The translations under genes were made by a program, and so were the position numbers. 64,000 nucleotides of DNA, taken from positions 714,501 to 778,500 of the forward strand of contig OZ037772.1 in the NCBI GenBank assembly GCA_964035545.1, read 5' to 3'. The notes below the pieces were generated by a model. The model worked only from the letters and a program-made list of their open reading frames with translations, had not been told where the DNA came from and made no database searches. Position 1 is the first letter of the stretch. Each line of letters begins with the position of its first letter. Shown here one piece after another: positions 35,553-47,924 of this stretch. This DNA comes from Bugula neritina. Taxonomy: Eukaryota > Bryozoa > Gymnolaemata > Cheilostomatida > Bugulidae.

Positions 35553-35927
35553 GAAAGAAGAGAGAGCCCCAAAGGAAGAGCCACGCCTACCATGTCTAAT
35601 GAAAACAGACCTGTCATACTAAGTAGCTACAGACCTGCTATACCAGATAAAAACAAACCTGCCATATTGCACAAAACTGAACCTGTAGTACTGAGCAAAG
35701 AGCAACCAATCAAATATTCCAAGCAAAGAGGAAACGATTCAGCATTGTGGAAAAACCTCTCCAGGCAGGATCAGCAAACTCCGACAGCTGGTCAAAGTTT
35801 TAGTTACAGAAAAGGAAGAATTGCCGAGTATTGTGATGATTTAGTGAGGAAAACCGCATGCTTACCTTGTTCTGGTAACCATTACACAACTGTGAAGAGA
35901 AAGGGCTGGAAAGCTACACAACTTTGA
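35553..35927 (+). CDS. C-terminal exon of an unrecognised basic, Pro-rich protein
   Basis: After the acceptor CTCTGTTCAG an open frame of 125 codons runs to a stop: ERRESPKGRATPTMSNENR, then a fourfold Pro-x(3) pattern (RPVIL, RPAIP, KPAIL, EPVVL), then LWKNLSRQDQQTPT, YCDDLVRKTACLPCSGNHY. ATG 35592 could also start a 111-residue protein. It is the longest non-repeat frame in 31000-37000. Between two copies of the 315-bp direct repeat, it may belong to the unit they bound. No known domain seen. Confidence 0.45.
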   Translation, partial: ERRESPKGRATPTMSNENRPVILSSYRPAIPDKNKPAILHKTEPVVLSKEQPIKYSKQRGNDSALWKNLSRQDQQTPTAGQSFSYRKGRIAEYCDDLVRKTACLPCSGNHYTTVKRKGWKATQL

Positions 35928-36648
35928 GACGTTTGTCACACAGACAGCTGTTCTATAAAAAGTGTTACATAAGAGTTGTGACTATTGACTATTATATACA
36001 GGGTTGTAAGGATGTGGACACAGTTTTAGGATTTATTATTTTAGGAATCCAATACGTTAGTTATGTTATGATAGCATTAACTTAGCAGAGGGTTTGGTGG
36101 AATTTGATATAATGCTTAATTACTACTCAAAGCAGGATAGTTTAGTATTTTTTTAAAAAGAACATAATATTATATTTGTATTTTCTTATAAATAGATGTT
36201 TATTATACATGCCGATCATAAAAGTCAATTCATTATATGGTATACTAAAATTACATCTGTAAATAAACATGTGCATGCTGCAGCTGAAGAATAAAAATAA
36301 AATGAAAAGGAAACAAAACGTATTCAACTGGATGAGTCATCAGATGACATTGCTGTATAAAATGACGAATTAGGAAAGAGAAAGTATGTGGAAACAAAGC
36401 AACACTGAACTACAACGTGGCTAACAAATACCAGGTCAGCAGAAATAATATCAAAGCCAATGAATAAAATACCAAGAGGTGTAAAATATCAATATAAGTA
36501 CACATAGAAAAAATAGGTAATATACAGAATAAAAAGTAACAGTTTAATATTGTTAAAGCTTTTCATTTTCACACAAACATAATATCTTTACAAGATATTA
36601 TTGTATATATAACTATTTGTATTAGGAGAGAGAAACAATACAATTTAG

Positions 36649-36957
36649 TATGCTCACATGGAACTATAGAAGGAAATGTCAGCTAGAAGAGGAAGGAAAT
36701 GGAGGTCAAGGCCAGCACGCAATGTCAAGGTCAACTGGAAGAAAGTAGTTTTAGGTCACGACTTGTCATTCTCAAACATGGCGGCTAGTTTGAGCACACT
36801 TTTGGACTAGAAAAGGAAGGAGATGAGGAGACCACAGAGCTCTCTGGGGAGGGAGGTAAAACACGCTTCAGCTACAAAGCAAGAGTTGAAAAGAGAAATA
36901 ATTGGAAAAAGTTGAAATTTTACTCAATTTGATCACAAATGAACAGATATTATTAAA
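36649..36957. repeat. 315-bp direct repeat, right copy
   Basis: Same orientation as 34220-34536, 2.4 kb away. The few differences include small indels. The pair could be the ends of a small retroelement or a plain duplication; no TG...CA ends or primer site were seen. Confidence 0.88.
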
Positions 36958-38680
36958 AAAAATTTCCAGAGATTTTAAAGCTGCTATGCCAGGACAACTA
37001 TAGCATATTATAATTATATTATCACCTCATTATATAATAATCATATTACATGATATATTATATTGTTTATATGCCATATTATCATTATATTATATTATAA
37101 TCATACTATGTTATAAATATATGACATCACATGTCGACTCACTCTGCACTGCGAGCGGCTGTGACAAACAGTGCTCCATACTCCGACCACCCACAGTCCA
37201 AGCACCTGGAGCACTGCCCACACATGGCAACAAGTGACAAGACAAAGTGCTGGGGATAACTAGCAATACAAAGAGAATTAACAGTCAGAGTATGAAGCTG
37301 GTACTCACGAGTTTGAAGGTGTTCCCAATATCATCTCTATAACTGGTTAGAAAGGATTGCACTTGGTTGAGTACTCTGTTAACAGCACCATAAATATCCT
37401 CTTCAGCGTGGCAGTTGCCGGCACAACATGAAATAACTACCACCTGCTATCCGTTGACATATGTGAGACCAGTTGCTAGTGACATCAAATGACAGGTACT
37501 TGGTTAGCAAATTCATACAAAGGTGAGAGTTCTACTGTCACTTGATCAAAGATTGCGACACTCTTCGCCCAGTGTGACTCATAAATTATATATGACTTAG
37601 GCTAGCAGGGGAGCATGAGCTCATTTTATAAGCTATGTAGCTCAAAACTATGCAAGCATCCTACCATAAAGAGACACCCTTACACCGCACCATTGGTATG
37701 AGAGTCTTCATAAGAACTAAAGCTACACTCAAGTCCCACCAGCATGATAGAATATATCACATACACTTCTATTGCACATATAGTCTATGAATGAGAGGGT
37801 TGCAGTTAGCTTCTCTGTAGATGTATGGATATATTGAGCAAGGGCACCTTGGGCACATGCCATGCGCACATCTGTTGACAGCTGTCAAGTACATGACAGT
37901 ACATATTGATGCACTGCCTTGTCTATGTTACCCAGCAGTGCCTGCAAACAAATATGGAAATATTACTTAGGAAATGAGCAGAATTCTTTTTATTTTAGAG
38001 ATTTTACATATTCTTACATTAACAAAGGCATAAATTTTAAACATCTACATAAAATATTGGAGATATCTTAAATTTTTCTGCAAAATCTGTAAATTGAACA
38101 CTAAAAAAAAGTTTCGGCCCAACATAAAATGTCAACCATTGGAGAATCTTCTGGCTCTATAAGTTTGTATAATGAGGTTATATTTAATACGATGTTACGT
38201 GATTATATGGAGTTGTCATCACAATACAGAATAGTGATAGTTTTGAGCAACAAATCTTATATTACTATATGAACTTATTGAGAAACAGCATCTTGGGAAC
38301 ATAGGCTTTACATTACTACATTACAATACACACACATGTATAACAGAAGTTGAACAAAATACTTTTATATTCCTATCCTAAAGATTTCAATATTTTTCAA
38401 GTCAGTTGGGTTTTACCTTTTATATGTACACTGTTCATGCAGTGGAATGCTTTTTTTAAACAAAGAAAGTGTTCTTTACATTCATTAATTTTAGTTGCTA
38501 AGACAGCTAAAGTTGCAGATAGTTTCTTTCCTTTCAGATAAGATGTGTTACATATGCATATGAATATGTTCAACTGATGATAGCAATTATAATACAAATA
38601 CCTTGCAACATAAAATAACACAACACCTGCAAAATACTGCTTACAATAGAATTTGCAGTTCAAACTGCAATATTGAGTCT

Positions 38681-38750
38681 ACCCTGTAGTGTAATGGTAG
38701 CACGCCAGCGGGTGGAAAAGTTTTTAATTAAGTTCTGGGTTTGAAATGAA
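38681..38750 (+). ncRNA. tRNA-like sequence (weak)
   Basis: TAGTGTAATGG (38687-38697) fits the A box; GGTTTGAAAT (38738-38747) is a degraded B box. No folded tRNA could be drawn, so this is probably a SINE head or relic. Confidence 0.35.
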
Positions 38751-40064
38751 ATTAGGACTCACCTGCTGACGCTGCCTTGTAGCTCTCCAGAATGCTGCCA
38801 GCAGAGATTCTACACAACTCACACTGTTGAAGTTAAACACCTTCCTGCTCCCTGCATTGGTTGCTATAAACAGTACAGAGCTACACGTATGAGATAAGAG
38901 TGGACTAACAGAGTAGTCTCTGAGAATATATACGAGGTATATAATCAGAGAGGAGATTATTCCAAAACAGCCGAAACTAGGTTGGTGTGAAAATAATTCG
39001 ACTTAATTAATGACTTTAGTAGTAAAACTACTGCTACTGTTGCAGGCACACTCAGCTCTCATGTGCCTCACAGACGTCTCAAACATAAGGTAGTGAACTG
39101 CTTTAGTAATTGAAATTTTTGTAAAAAGCGTGACAAACAATTGAGTGAAGACAGAAAGCAGAAAAAAAAACCGAATACCTTTTTTTTTTTTGTAAACTGT
39201 AGGAGACGAAATCCTTGCACATGGAGAACATGGTACTGGAAGACATGAGCTTTGACCTTGACCTGCCTCTGACCTTCATAGATGGAGACTGCTGATTGGC
39301 TGAAGCAGAGTTGAAGACTAACTCCATAGAAGTGAGTTTATTCTCAGAGCTAAGGATCTCGCTCAGACTGTCAATAGAGAAACACAGAGATAGAGCTGCT
39401 CTACTCATACGTGGTGGAAGTTGATAAATGTCAAATAAATACCAAAAATATTTCACTCATTTGTATTGGAAATTGAATGAAATCAGTAGAAAGTAAACGA
39501 CATATTTCAATTATCAAATAGCAAAGACGTTATGTTGTTGGCAATTTAATTAACTATTTTCTCAAAAAAATATTATAAATATAAAACATAGTCTTAGAAA
39601 AACTCCACTGACAAAAATTGAACTTAAATTGGTGAACGAGCCAGCCCTAACATGTAAACACTAGATTTATCCCAGTGATCAGGCCAACAGAACTAAACTA
39701 TAAGATTCCTAGGCAGATGCGAGGAGTAGTTAGTGGAACTGTTATAGTGCAGACCATACTTAGCCTTAGTAGCTAGATTACCTGGTAACCTGCTGATTGA
39801 GGGGGGTCAAGGAACTCTTCCAGCTGTCACCTAGGTTGGAGAAGACAGCCAGACACTCCTCATGAGGTGTGTTACTGTGAAGTAACTCTCACATGTCGGC
39901 TAGTCTCTCCTCAAACTTGGACACAGTGAGGTGTGTGTATCTATTGTGTTGTTTATCCGTTACCTTGACAACCATAACATTGTCCACTTCTTCCTGTTCA
40001 AATACCTAGAACAGACAGACGCATGGTGTGTAACATAATTACATAAATATTTATAAATGTATAT

Positions 40065-40150
40065 ATATAAATAAACAAGTGTATGTGAGTGTATGTGTGT
40101 GTGTGGTGCGTGTGTGGTCTGTGTGTGCGTGCATGTATCTGTGTGTATTA
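40065..40150. repeat. GT-rich microsatellite
   Basis: Irregular (GTGT/GTAT)n, in an intron of the kinesin remnant. Confidence 0.85.
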
Positions 40151-41393
40151 TTGACACAATCAAAGGCAAAATTCAACCTAAACAATTTTATCAATAGCTG
40201 GGTAGAAAGTACGGATCACATAATTTTTGTGAAAAAAAAACTTTTACACATGATAATTGAAAAACTAAAATAAAAATGCATATTTTTAATATCATCTGGT
40301 ACATGCTTTAATTATGGCAGACACAAGGCATGCACAGAGAAAGATAATTTCTTTAGTACATACTGTGGGTAATGCTGATGTGGACACTATGAACAATGCA
40401 AGTATTATACAGGAGTTGTCTACTCTTTGAAAACAGATAACTTGCTGTAGGCATTGACTTTAATTGAATCAGTTTATTGCCTTCCCTTATAAGAAGAGCG
40501 ACCTTATAAAGGTCAGTTTTACCCGACTCTACAATAAATAGGAGTAACTCAGACTAACATTATAGGCCCTCCTGGGTTATTTTATCATGTAGTTTTCTCA
40601 TCATACGTTACAACTCATTAGGATCTGGTAGTAGGAAAATATAAAAAAGATATTTTAATTTAGGAGGAAAAACTGAAAAGTTACCAAAATCGAAGATGAG
40701 GTCTAGCGGAATATTAAGAAACTTCTCACAACAAAGTAATTAGCAATGAAGGGTCAGAGGTCAAGCATACACCAAATCTAGCAAATTTATTATCTTTAAC
40801 AGCCTCTCAATGAAACCATGCCATGCCTAGTTCATGTCATAGCAACATACAACTGAGGGGGTGGGGGGGAGCATGACTAGGTTAGGAGAACATAACTCTG
40901 AAAAGAAAACAATGAGCTGTGTAATTATGTATGTTGATTTTCCAGGTACAGCAGGTGTAGAGCTCAAAGGATTACCAAATTTTAATATTGATATAGAATG
41001 CAATATTGAGTTTTAAAGGCAGTCATAAAAATGAAAAAGAAATAAAAGTAATGGCGCTGTGATGAATACAGATAATTAAAGCTGAAACTTCTGAACTTTC
41101 TAAAACCACACTATGAGAGACTACGCCGCCGTTGCAATCAACAATTGCAAATAAATGTTGTAAAAACTCATATTTCTTTTTTATTTGCTTCCACAACAAT
41201 GCTGAAGGAGATGAAGACTATGAGTGAAAACAACACAACCCTTTCTCTCTTACAGATCTAGATTGAGTATAGATTCACCATAATCCATTAGAGGGTATCG
41301 AGACACCAAATTACCGACCCCTACTAACTGAAGCTCACCACTAGGAACTGAAGCTAGGCTCTTCACAGCCACTTCCTCTTTGCCTCCTTTTAG

Positions 41394-41441
41394 GTGTTTG
41401 AGTCCCGCAGACTGGAGAGGAAGCGCTGGGCCGAGGAGATG
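41394..41441 (+). other. Orphan plus-strand mini-exon inside the kinesin remnant
   Basis: CCTTTTAG acceptor, 16 codons VFESRRLERKRWAEEM, then donor GTAGGTA, phase 0 at both ends. The peptide looks like kinesin coiled coil, yet it lies on the strand opposite the surrounding exons, just where the next coil exon after the FHA would be expected. A local inversion would explain it. The minus-strand reading (QRTHTAVLTDSLPTISSAQR) is also open. Confidence 0.35.
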
Positions 41442-42476
41442 GTAGGTAAAGAGTCCGTCAGCACGGCAGTGTGTGTGCGCTGCTTTACCTGCAACGGAGT
41501 ATTTAGAAATATTCTCAGCAAAAACATTTCAATCACTGACTGTGTAGTTACAGTGAAAGTATAATAATACCATAATATATAAGTCATCATAACATTGAAG
41601 TATACAATGATAACTAAACATATATGCCGAGTGATGACCAATGTGCGTGGGAACATTAATATATACACATCAAACGACCAATATGCTTGGGGAATACTAA
41701 TGAAGACATGACTGTACACAATAAACAGGCTTACTGATCATTCTTCGCTTCCTCAATCTTAGTCTTGGCAAACAGGAAGTCCTTAGGAATGCTGGAGGAC
41801 GTGCGTTTAGATGGGTCAACGCCGGCGAGGTGATTAAAGTGGAAATAGAGATCACCACCGATAATAACTCGGTCTACCTACAGACATGATAACAGGAAAT
41901 GATTCAAGATTGAAAATATTACACTAAACTAGCATAGTAAATAAACTACAAACACTAATCTATCAGTTTCATAAGCAATTTCATCACCCATATAATTGGA
42001 TAGAATCAAGTAGAGTTTGTCACCTAATACACTTCACAATTGCTATAAAATCGAAAATGTAACGCTGTAGAAATTTTGTAAGCAAATTAGAAATGTTAAT
42101 TGACGAGTTTTATACACAATTGCATCACACATGTAACTAAAAAGAATTTAGCATGAGCAAGTGCATTCCATAATTTCTTACAGGTTATTCTAATACTTAA
42201 ACACCACAAGGTTCATATATACAGTATAAGTAATGCAGTCATACAGTGTCATTAGATGCACATAGCTAGCAGAATCTGGCCACACAGTAAGCTGGCAGGT
42301 CCACAGTCAGTGAGGTTACAGTTCACACGTCTTACGTGGTTCAGTGTCATTGAGTCCACAATCTGCTCTCCATTCACAAAAGTGGGAGCTTCCTTATCAA
42401 TAGGAGTTATCACCACCTGGTTATCTTTATGCACCAACAGACTGTAACAAGGACACTACATCTGAACAGATTGACT

Positions 42477-43025
42477 TTTGACTTTTTTTCTTTAATATTT
42501 GTTCATGCCTACTTATATTATAGCCAGTATTTACACTGAATTTCACAACGTGTTGTCATGTCTGTGATATGCAATCAATCAATCAATCGAATCACCAATC
42601 AACTAAAACTGCGTCTTCTTTCGAGATGTGACTTAAATTTAACACTTTACTCTACACCACCACGTTCTCTATGACATAGTATTCTATTTGAAAATTAAGA
42701 AATGCTTGCTTTTTAAGTACCACATGTATACTTGGACCAAATGTAACTGTAAGAATACCGTAGATAGTAAAACAATTTGTGTCGAAAGTACAAACACGAA
42801 GAATAATACCACCAAGATCAAAAGATTTGGCAGCAAATTATACTTCATTACAATTACAAACTAATGCATAGTTACACTGATTGAAATTGAGTTATACTTC
42901 ACTTTACTAATATATTGATGGATTGGTTTATTACATATCACAGACATGAAAACATGTTGTGAAAGTCAGTGTAAATACTGGCCATAAAAAGTAGGCATGA
43001 ATAAAATTGAAAAAAGAAAAAAGTC
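42477..43025. mobile_element. MITE with about 95-bp inverted arms
   Basis: Left arm 42477-42580 (GTTCATGCCTACTTATATTA, CAGTATTTACACTGA, TTCACAACGTGTTGTCATGT) is the inverted repeat of 42910-43025. The central 330 bp is non-coding. No target duplication could be fixed with confidence. It lies in an intron of the kinesin remnant. Confidence 0.75.
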
Positions 43026-43234
43026 AGAACTCTGTTGGATTATTTAAAATAAAAGATCATTTAAAGCATTAACAAGGTATCTCTGCCCCATGCTTCTCTA
43101 TATTTAATGGTTTGATATCCTGGTATTGGCAGTAAGTCATATTTCACTATACTAATAAGCTGAATAAATGACAAATTTTATTAGAATTAATTAACTTTAA
43201 CCAGAAATGCTATTTCACTTTCTATAGAAAAGTT

Positions 43235-43490
43235 ACTGTTTAAGGGCAGACAATCACTAATACTCACCAGTATGTACGAGGGTAGACAATTACTAGTACT
43301 CACTCTCAAGGGCAGATAATTACTAGTACTTATGAATATGATCAAGGGCAGACAATTACTAATACTCATCAGCATGTTCAAGGGTAAACAATTACTAATA
43401 TTTATCAATGTGATCAAGGGCAGACAATTACTAATACTCATCAGCATATTCAAGGGCAGACAACTACTAATATTCACCAGTATGTTCGAG
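43235..43490. repeat. About 36-bp tandem repeat, coding-edge proximal
   Basis: Seven units of CAAGGGCAGACAATTACTAATACTCATCAGCATG-T. The array begins at the donor of kinesin exon 43580-43478, whose last bases resemble the repeat unit. Confidence 0.88.
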
Positions 43491-44479
43491 GGCGGATGCC
43501 TCTTCTCTCACATTTTCCTCAACCAGTTTCTGTTTCAACTGCCAATCTCTCTGCTGATTTTCCAAGTTCAACTCTTTCTCCTAAACACAAGCATGACTTG
43601 ATATATATAACTGTCCTACAGTAACAGCAGTAGTCACATGTATTGAGATACAAAAGAGGTATTATAAGTATAGACAACAACTTGGCAGTCAAACAGATCT
43701 GAAATTTATAGTCTTTGTCTGGTTTGTAGTCTAACATCAGCTCTAAATTAAATTAAAAAGAATGCATTACGAAATGCAATACATAGTAACCGCCTATGAT
43801 TTATTTAGAATAGACTACATTATATATATTATTGTATACATTATATAATATCATATAACATGGCAAATATCACATAATACTGTATAAATTATACAGTATT
43901 ATATAGTATATAATATTACCCCGCCACACGCGCAGGACCACGGCGGTGAAAGGTGACCAAAGATGATCATAGTAAATAATATTACATATAATTATATTTT
44001 ATAAAATTATTTTATAAAACTACTATAATGTTTACGTAACGTCATAAAACAACCGACTACAGACACGAGAGGAAGTTGTATCACCTTCAGAGCTTTGCGA
44101 AGATCCACAATCCCCTGCATGGTGGAGAGACTGTCCCGCCCTAACCTGATTGCTTGGCCCTCAGTCTACCTTTCTCAGCCCACAGCTCTCTGATCAACTT
44201 GACAATGAGATTTTTATTTACTCTAGCGAGGTTGACTATAGAACGGGCTGTAGATGTGAAGAAAACATGCTACCCAACACCAAGATTCATACCCTCAATT
44301 ATAACTTTTCAAAAGAAAAATAAAAATTGTAGAAACTTTGGAAGTTAGATGTGTTTTCAAAATGTGAAGTAAAAAACACAATCCAAAAAGAATATAACCA
44401 ATCACATGACTTGTTACATATTTAGATGCTGAACACTTTTTAAATGAAGCAGATAATCATAAGTGGGCTGAAAAGCATA

Positions 44480-45480
44480 TTACAGTAGCTAGTTAAAAAC
44501 ACACATACTCCCACTTTTCTCATAAACTGTAAATACGCCCACACTCACATTGGTACCTGAACTCATACTGAAAGCGTTGCTCATAGCTGGTTCATATTGA
44601 TACTGATATCATGAAGTTAATAATGATATTCATCCTCAATAGTAAAGTTAGTAAATGGTATTGATTCACCCACAATGACAATTACTTGCAAAAGTTATAT
44701 ATTATTTATTTATTGACTTGGTGAGTTATTTAATTTTATCAGTTATAATGTGTATCATTCAAATGCGAATGTTGAAAATGATCTAGTCAATTTGATTACC
44801 TCATACTAATTTCGATTCATCACAATTGTCGCAATAATTTTGCCAATAATTCAGTTTCACGATGCTCATTCAGTGATTGACAGCTAGTCTTACATTGACC
44901 TTCAAGCCTAAAGCAACAGAATCTAACAGTAAGTGTAACTATAAGATTAAGTATATTTAGTTTACTATCAAGTATTAACATTACCACGTAAAATTAAAAT
45001 CTGTCAGTGTCTATAAAATTAAATTCTATAAAGCAAAATTACAAACCATTTTTATTCATGCTCTAACTTTGAAACCAGTGATACAAAAATAGTGTCATAT
45101 CACTATTTGATATTCATGATGATATTGTTCTTGTAATTGATGTTCACATTCTGTTAATGTTATTCGTATTGATATTATTATTGGTATTGTGATACTGATC
45201 GTCATTCTGATTTAGTGAATTTCACTATGATTGTGGTTGCCCCTGGCCTGGCAACTGGCTCTTCTCATTGCCACACTCAGTCAGTCACTCGTACTGAGAG
45301 TGAGTACGCCGTACGGTATTCACACTCACAGTGATTGTCGTTGGGATTGTCAATATTGTCATACTGATACTCATAGTCATTCAACCATACTCATTGTGAT
45401 TCACAGCGAATGCTTGAGTGAATTGATACTGATAGCACATTGAGCTTGACATTAGGCATTAATTGATTAATTTCAAGTGA
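44480..45480. repeat. Low-complexity region rich in TGATATT/TCATAC words
   Basis: Irregular repeats of ATTGATATTG and CATACTGATACTCAT. No gene seen in 44170-46150. Confidence 0.5.
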
Positions 45481-46044
45481 TTATCTTTTACTTCGAGTTT
45501 TACCTCGTAGTCGTTGGGTTCAGCTTCAACTTGGTGTTGGTTTCAAAGTTGAAGCATCAGGATATTGTGAATATGAAGAGAAGATGAAGCAGCTGTTTGG
45601 GGTGTAAACAAACCTAAATAGTACGCAAAAATTATAAATACTAAACGAAGAAATCAGCGGCGATGAAAAGCACCGCTTGTTACAGGGTTTCTAAATTTAT
45701 ATTGCTATAGTGATGAGAAATCGCTTGAAGCAGCATTGAATAGGTAGTCACCGAGTGTATTGACTTAAGAGCATCAAGTTTAAAATGCAAACAAATTCTT
45801 ACACAAACTTTGCACGTGGTCACTACTCATTCGGTGCTGCTTCTAGTGATCTTCAGAACAACAATAATGGTGACAGACAGTGAGCGTAACGCATGATAGT
45901 TTGAAAAATCTGTAAGTTTATAAATTTATATTGCAGTTGCTTGTAGATAGTGCTAGTATATTAATAGTGATAAATTGATTTATAATTATGTTTTATTGTT
46001 ATACTATTGTACTTGTAGCCTATATATATATATATATATATACT

Positions 46045-46190
46045 GTGAGTTATTATATTATATACTGTGAGTTATTATATTATATACTATGAGGCATTAT
46101 ACTATATACTATGAGTTATTATATTATATACTATGAGTTATTATATTATATACTATGAGTTATTATATTATATACTATGAGGCATTATAA
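46045..46190. repeat. 22-bp minisatellite
   Basis: About six units of TATATACTATGAGTTATTATAT. Confidence 0.9.
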
Positions 46191-46909
46191 TATTATAAAC
46201 TGTTTCCCCAACAATGAGTGGAGACACAACTCCAACAAATGGCCAGTTGATGCTCCAATGACCACGGCTCTCTTCACAGAAGGTGTGACAACTCTACAGG
46301 GGGACTATGTCCAAGGGTTGGGCTACTACGAGTACGTCCCGCAATACTTCAGATGTTCTGCTTTTTTCTTTAAACCCTTTATACTATACTAAAATTTATG
46401 TTAGATTTCTAGTTAAGCTTCCAGGCTACGTTACATCCAGAGCCTTTGCAGACACGCTGCCTGCAGCTCAGACACATGCAGACACTTGGCAATAGCTGCC
46501 AGTGAACTGATTCACTAGTGAAATAATATTGATAGTGTCATCCATGTGTCATGTTAGATTATTGGTATAATGAGGTTACATCAGTGATGATTAAAATTAC
46601 TTGTCAGTCTAGTTCACAATAATGCCTTTGCTGTCTATTTCTCTACATTCTTTACATTCCACAACATTGCTTGGCTATTTCTTTAAACCTCTACATTATA
46701 GCCTACGGCATTCATAGTCTGTTGCATTAGATATGAAGTCATGGAATATAGAAGAACCACGTTTATGTGAATCTCACACAAGTTCTGATTGGTTCTTGTG
46801 AATCTCACACAAGCTCTGATTGGTCTCATTACCTGTCTAATTACAAATATTGACAGAAGAAGACTTTAACTAACTGAAACTCTATCTCTATATTGATAAT
46901 CTGCTTTAG

Positions 46910-47178
46910 TAAAAAGTGAGTACCTGGGGTGGAGAGAGCCAGTTCTCAGGAAGCTGATTATAGAGAGGGCTGAAGGAGCTGATTTTGTGCCAGTCTTGGA
47001 GACAGAGCAGGTTTTGGCCGGGACGGCTTTGAGAGTAACGATTAATGTGACAGCGGAGTTTGAAAGTCATCAACTTGAAGTGAGTGTGGATGCTTACCCA
47101 CGTCTGCTGATTATAAACGAGTGTAGAGTTTTATTTACTGGGAAGCGGTTTGTTTTACCCCCTCATAAGTGCAGAGAG
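46910..47178 (+). CDS. Unrecognised exon, beta-rich
   Basis: CTGCTTTAG acceptor, 89 open codons, donor GAGAG|GTAAATT. The peptide (YLGWREPVLRKLIIERAE, FVPVLETEQVLAGTALRVTI, HQLEVSVDAYPRLLIINE, RFVLPPHKCRE) alternates hydrophobic and polar residues as in an Ig-like or fibronectin-like sandwich. No family comes to mind. A frame at 46195-46370 (NNEWRHNSNKWPVDAPMTT, GVTTLQGDYVQGLGYYEY) may belong with it but lacks a good donor. Next come the Cys-rich exons, but the phase does not fit (0 out, 1 in). Confidence 0.5.
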
Positions 47179-47402
47179 GTAAATTTTCAGTTTCGTGGAA
47201 CAGTTGATTTAGTTTATACAAAACACTCTCAATGCACTCTTCTAGAATACAAAGTTACAAGCTACAGGCTACAAAGTTATATAAGACATGCGTTATTGGA
47301 GGTGAAAAAGGTTTTGTTTTCTCTTTTTATTTTTCTTTATTTACTGATTATAGATATTTATTTTGAAAAGTTTTTGTCAACCACTGAGAGTTCCAAACAC
47401 AG

Positions 47403-47867
47403 ATGCGGGCGGTGACTTTAAGCAGTGTTACAAGTTCTGTACCTTTGAGGCTCAATGTCAAGGGATTCCAGGGTCCACCTGCCACCTTAGTGAGTTGTCT
47501 TCTCACAGCATACAGTTTGAAGTATGCTTATCAACTACCTAGTATGCTGAAACAAATGTGGGTTTTTAGTGTATAAGTGCTTTCTGACTCTCTTCAGTTT
47601 GTATAATACAAGAACCCAGTAGAATCACTGAATTGGTATAACATAGATATATATTCATCAGAAATGTACATGATGTAGCAGTGCAGCCCAATGAAGTCAT
47701 TCGGAAAGTTAAATGATGTTCTTTTAGACATTGCTCTGTAGAACTCAGACTGAGCATGTGACATCCAGGTTCCGAGTGTATTACCATCAGTGGTGGAGAC
47801 GAAGGAGGTTGTTGGTGTACAGGGGGTACTCACTACTACAACCGAGCTTGTGTACCTGGCATTACTA
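47403..47867 (+). CDS. Cys-rich extracellular module, two exons ahead of collagen copy 2
   Basis: Exon 47403-47489 (GGDFKQCYKFCTFEAQC, PGSTC) and exon 47769-47867 (ECITISGGDEGGCWC, NRACVPGIT) join in phase into one module with nine cysteines in about 60 residues. It stands where copy 1 has its own Cys-rich exons but is different sequence, so it may be the original upstream part of this copy or of a related matrix gene. The phase out (1) does not fit the first collagen exon (48158, phase 0). Another open frame exists in phase 0 through both exons, so the frame choice rests on cysteine pattern. Confidence 0.5.
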
Positions 47868-47924
47868 GTAAGTGTGTATCTAAAGACAAGCAGAGTGACA
47901 GATGAACTGACAAACTGACTGGCT

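Larger units (their letters stand above)
37205..44165 (-). pseudogene. Kinesin-3-like gene remnant (FHA and coiled coil, no motor)
   Basis: Minus-strand exons, 5' to 3'. 44165-44085 reads RLGRDSLSTMQGIVDLRK. 43580-43478 is the coil EKELNLENQQRDWQLKQK. 42441-42336 and 41877-41735 form an FHA domain, NQVVITPIDKEAPTFVNGEQ joined to DRVIIGGDLYFHFNHL, followed by KDFLFAKTKIEEAK. 40005-39790 reads DNVMVVKVTDKQHNRYTHLT, KFEERLADM, stop, ELLHSN. 39367-39197 is Ser-rich. 38863-38763 reads RKVFNFNSVSCVESLLAAFW. 37443-37309 reads AEEDIYGAVNRVLNQVQSF. 37205 starts a weak last exon. Kinesin-3 motors place a motor domain before exactly such an FHA. No motor exon (P-loop, SSRSH, DLAGSE) was found up to 46900. 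An in-frame TGA at 39889-39891, where the family has Met-Arg-Glu-Leu, fits a CGA to TGA change. Pairs 44165/43580, 42441/41877 and 38863/37443 splice in phase; other junctions do not. Confidence 0.7.

Noticed and set aside
36142-36327. Minus-strand hydrophobic peptide frames in 36100-38700
   Set aside because: AT-rich sequence gives Phe/Ile/Tyr-rich frames by chance; no splice sites or motifs support them.
39889-39891. In-frame TGA as selenocysteine
   Set aside because: The family has Arg or Gln there, and no SECIS-like hairpin was recognised; a CGA to TGA change is simpler.
47566-47833. Minus-strand frames opposite the Cys-rich exon
   Set aside because: The plus strand has matching splice ends and a cysteine module; the minus reading has no such support.
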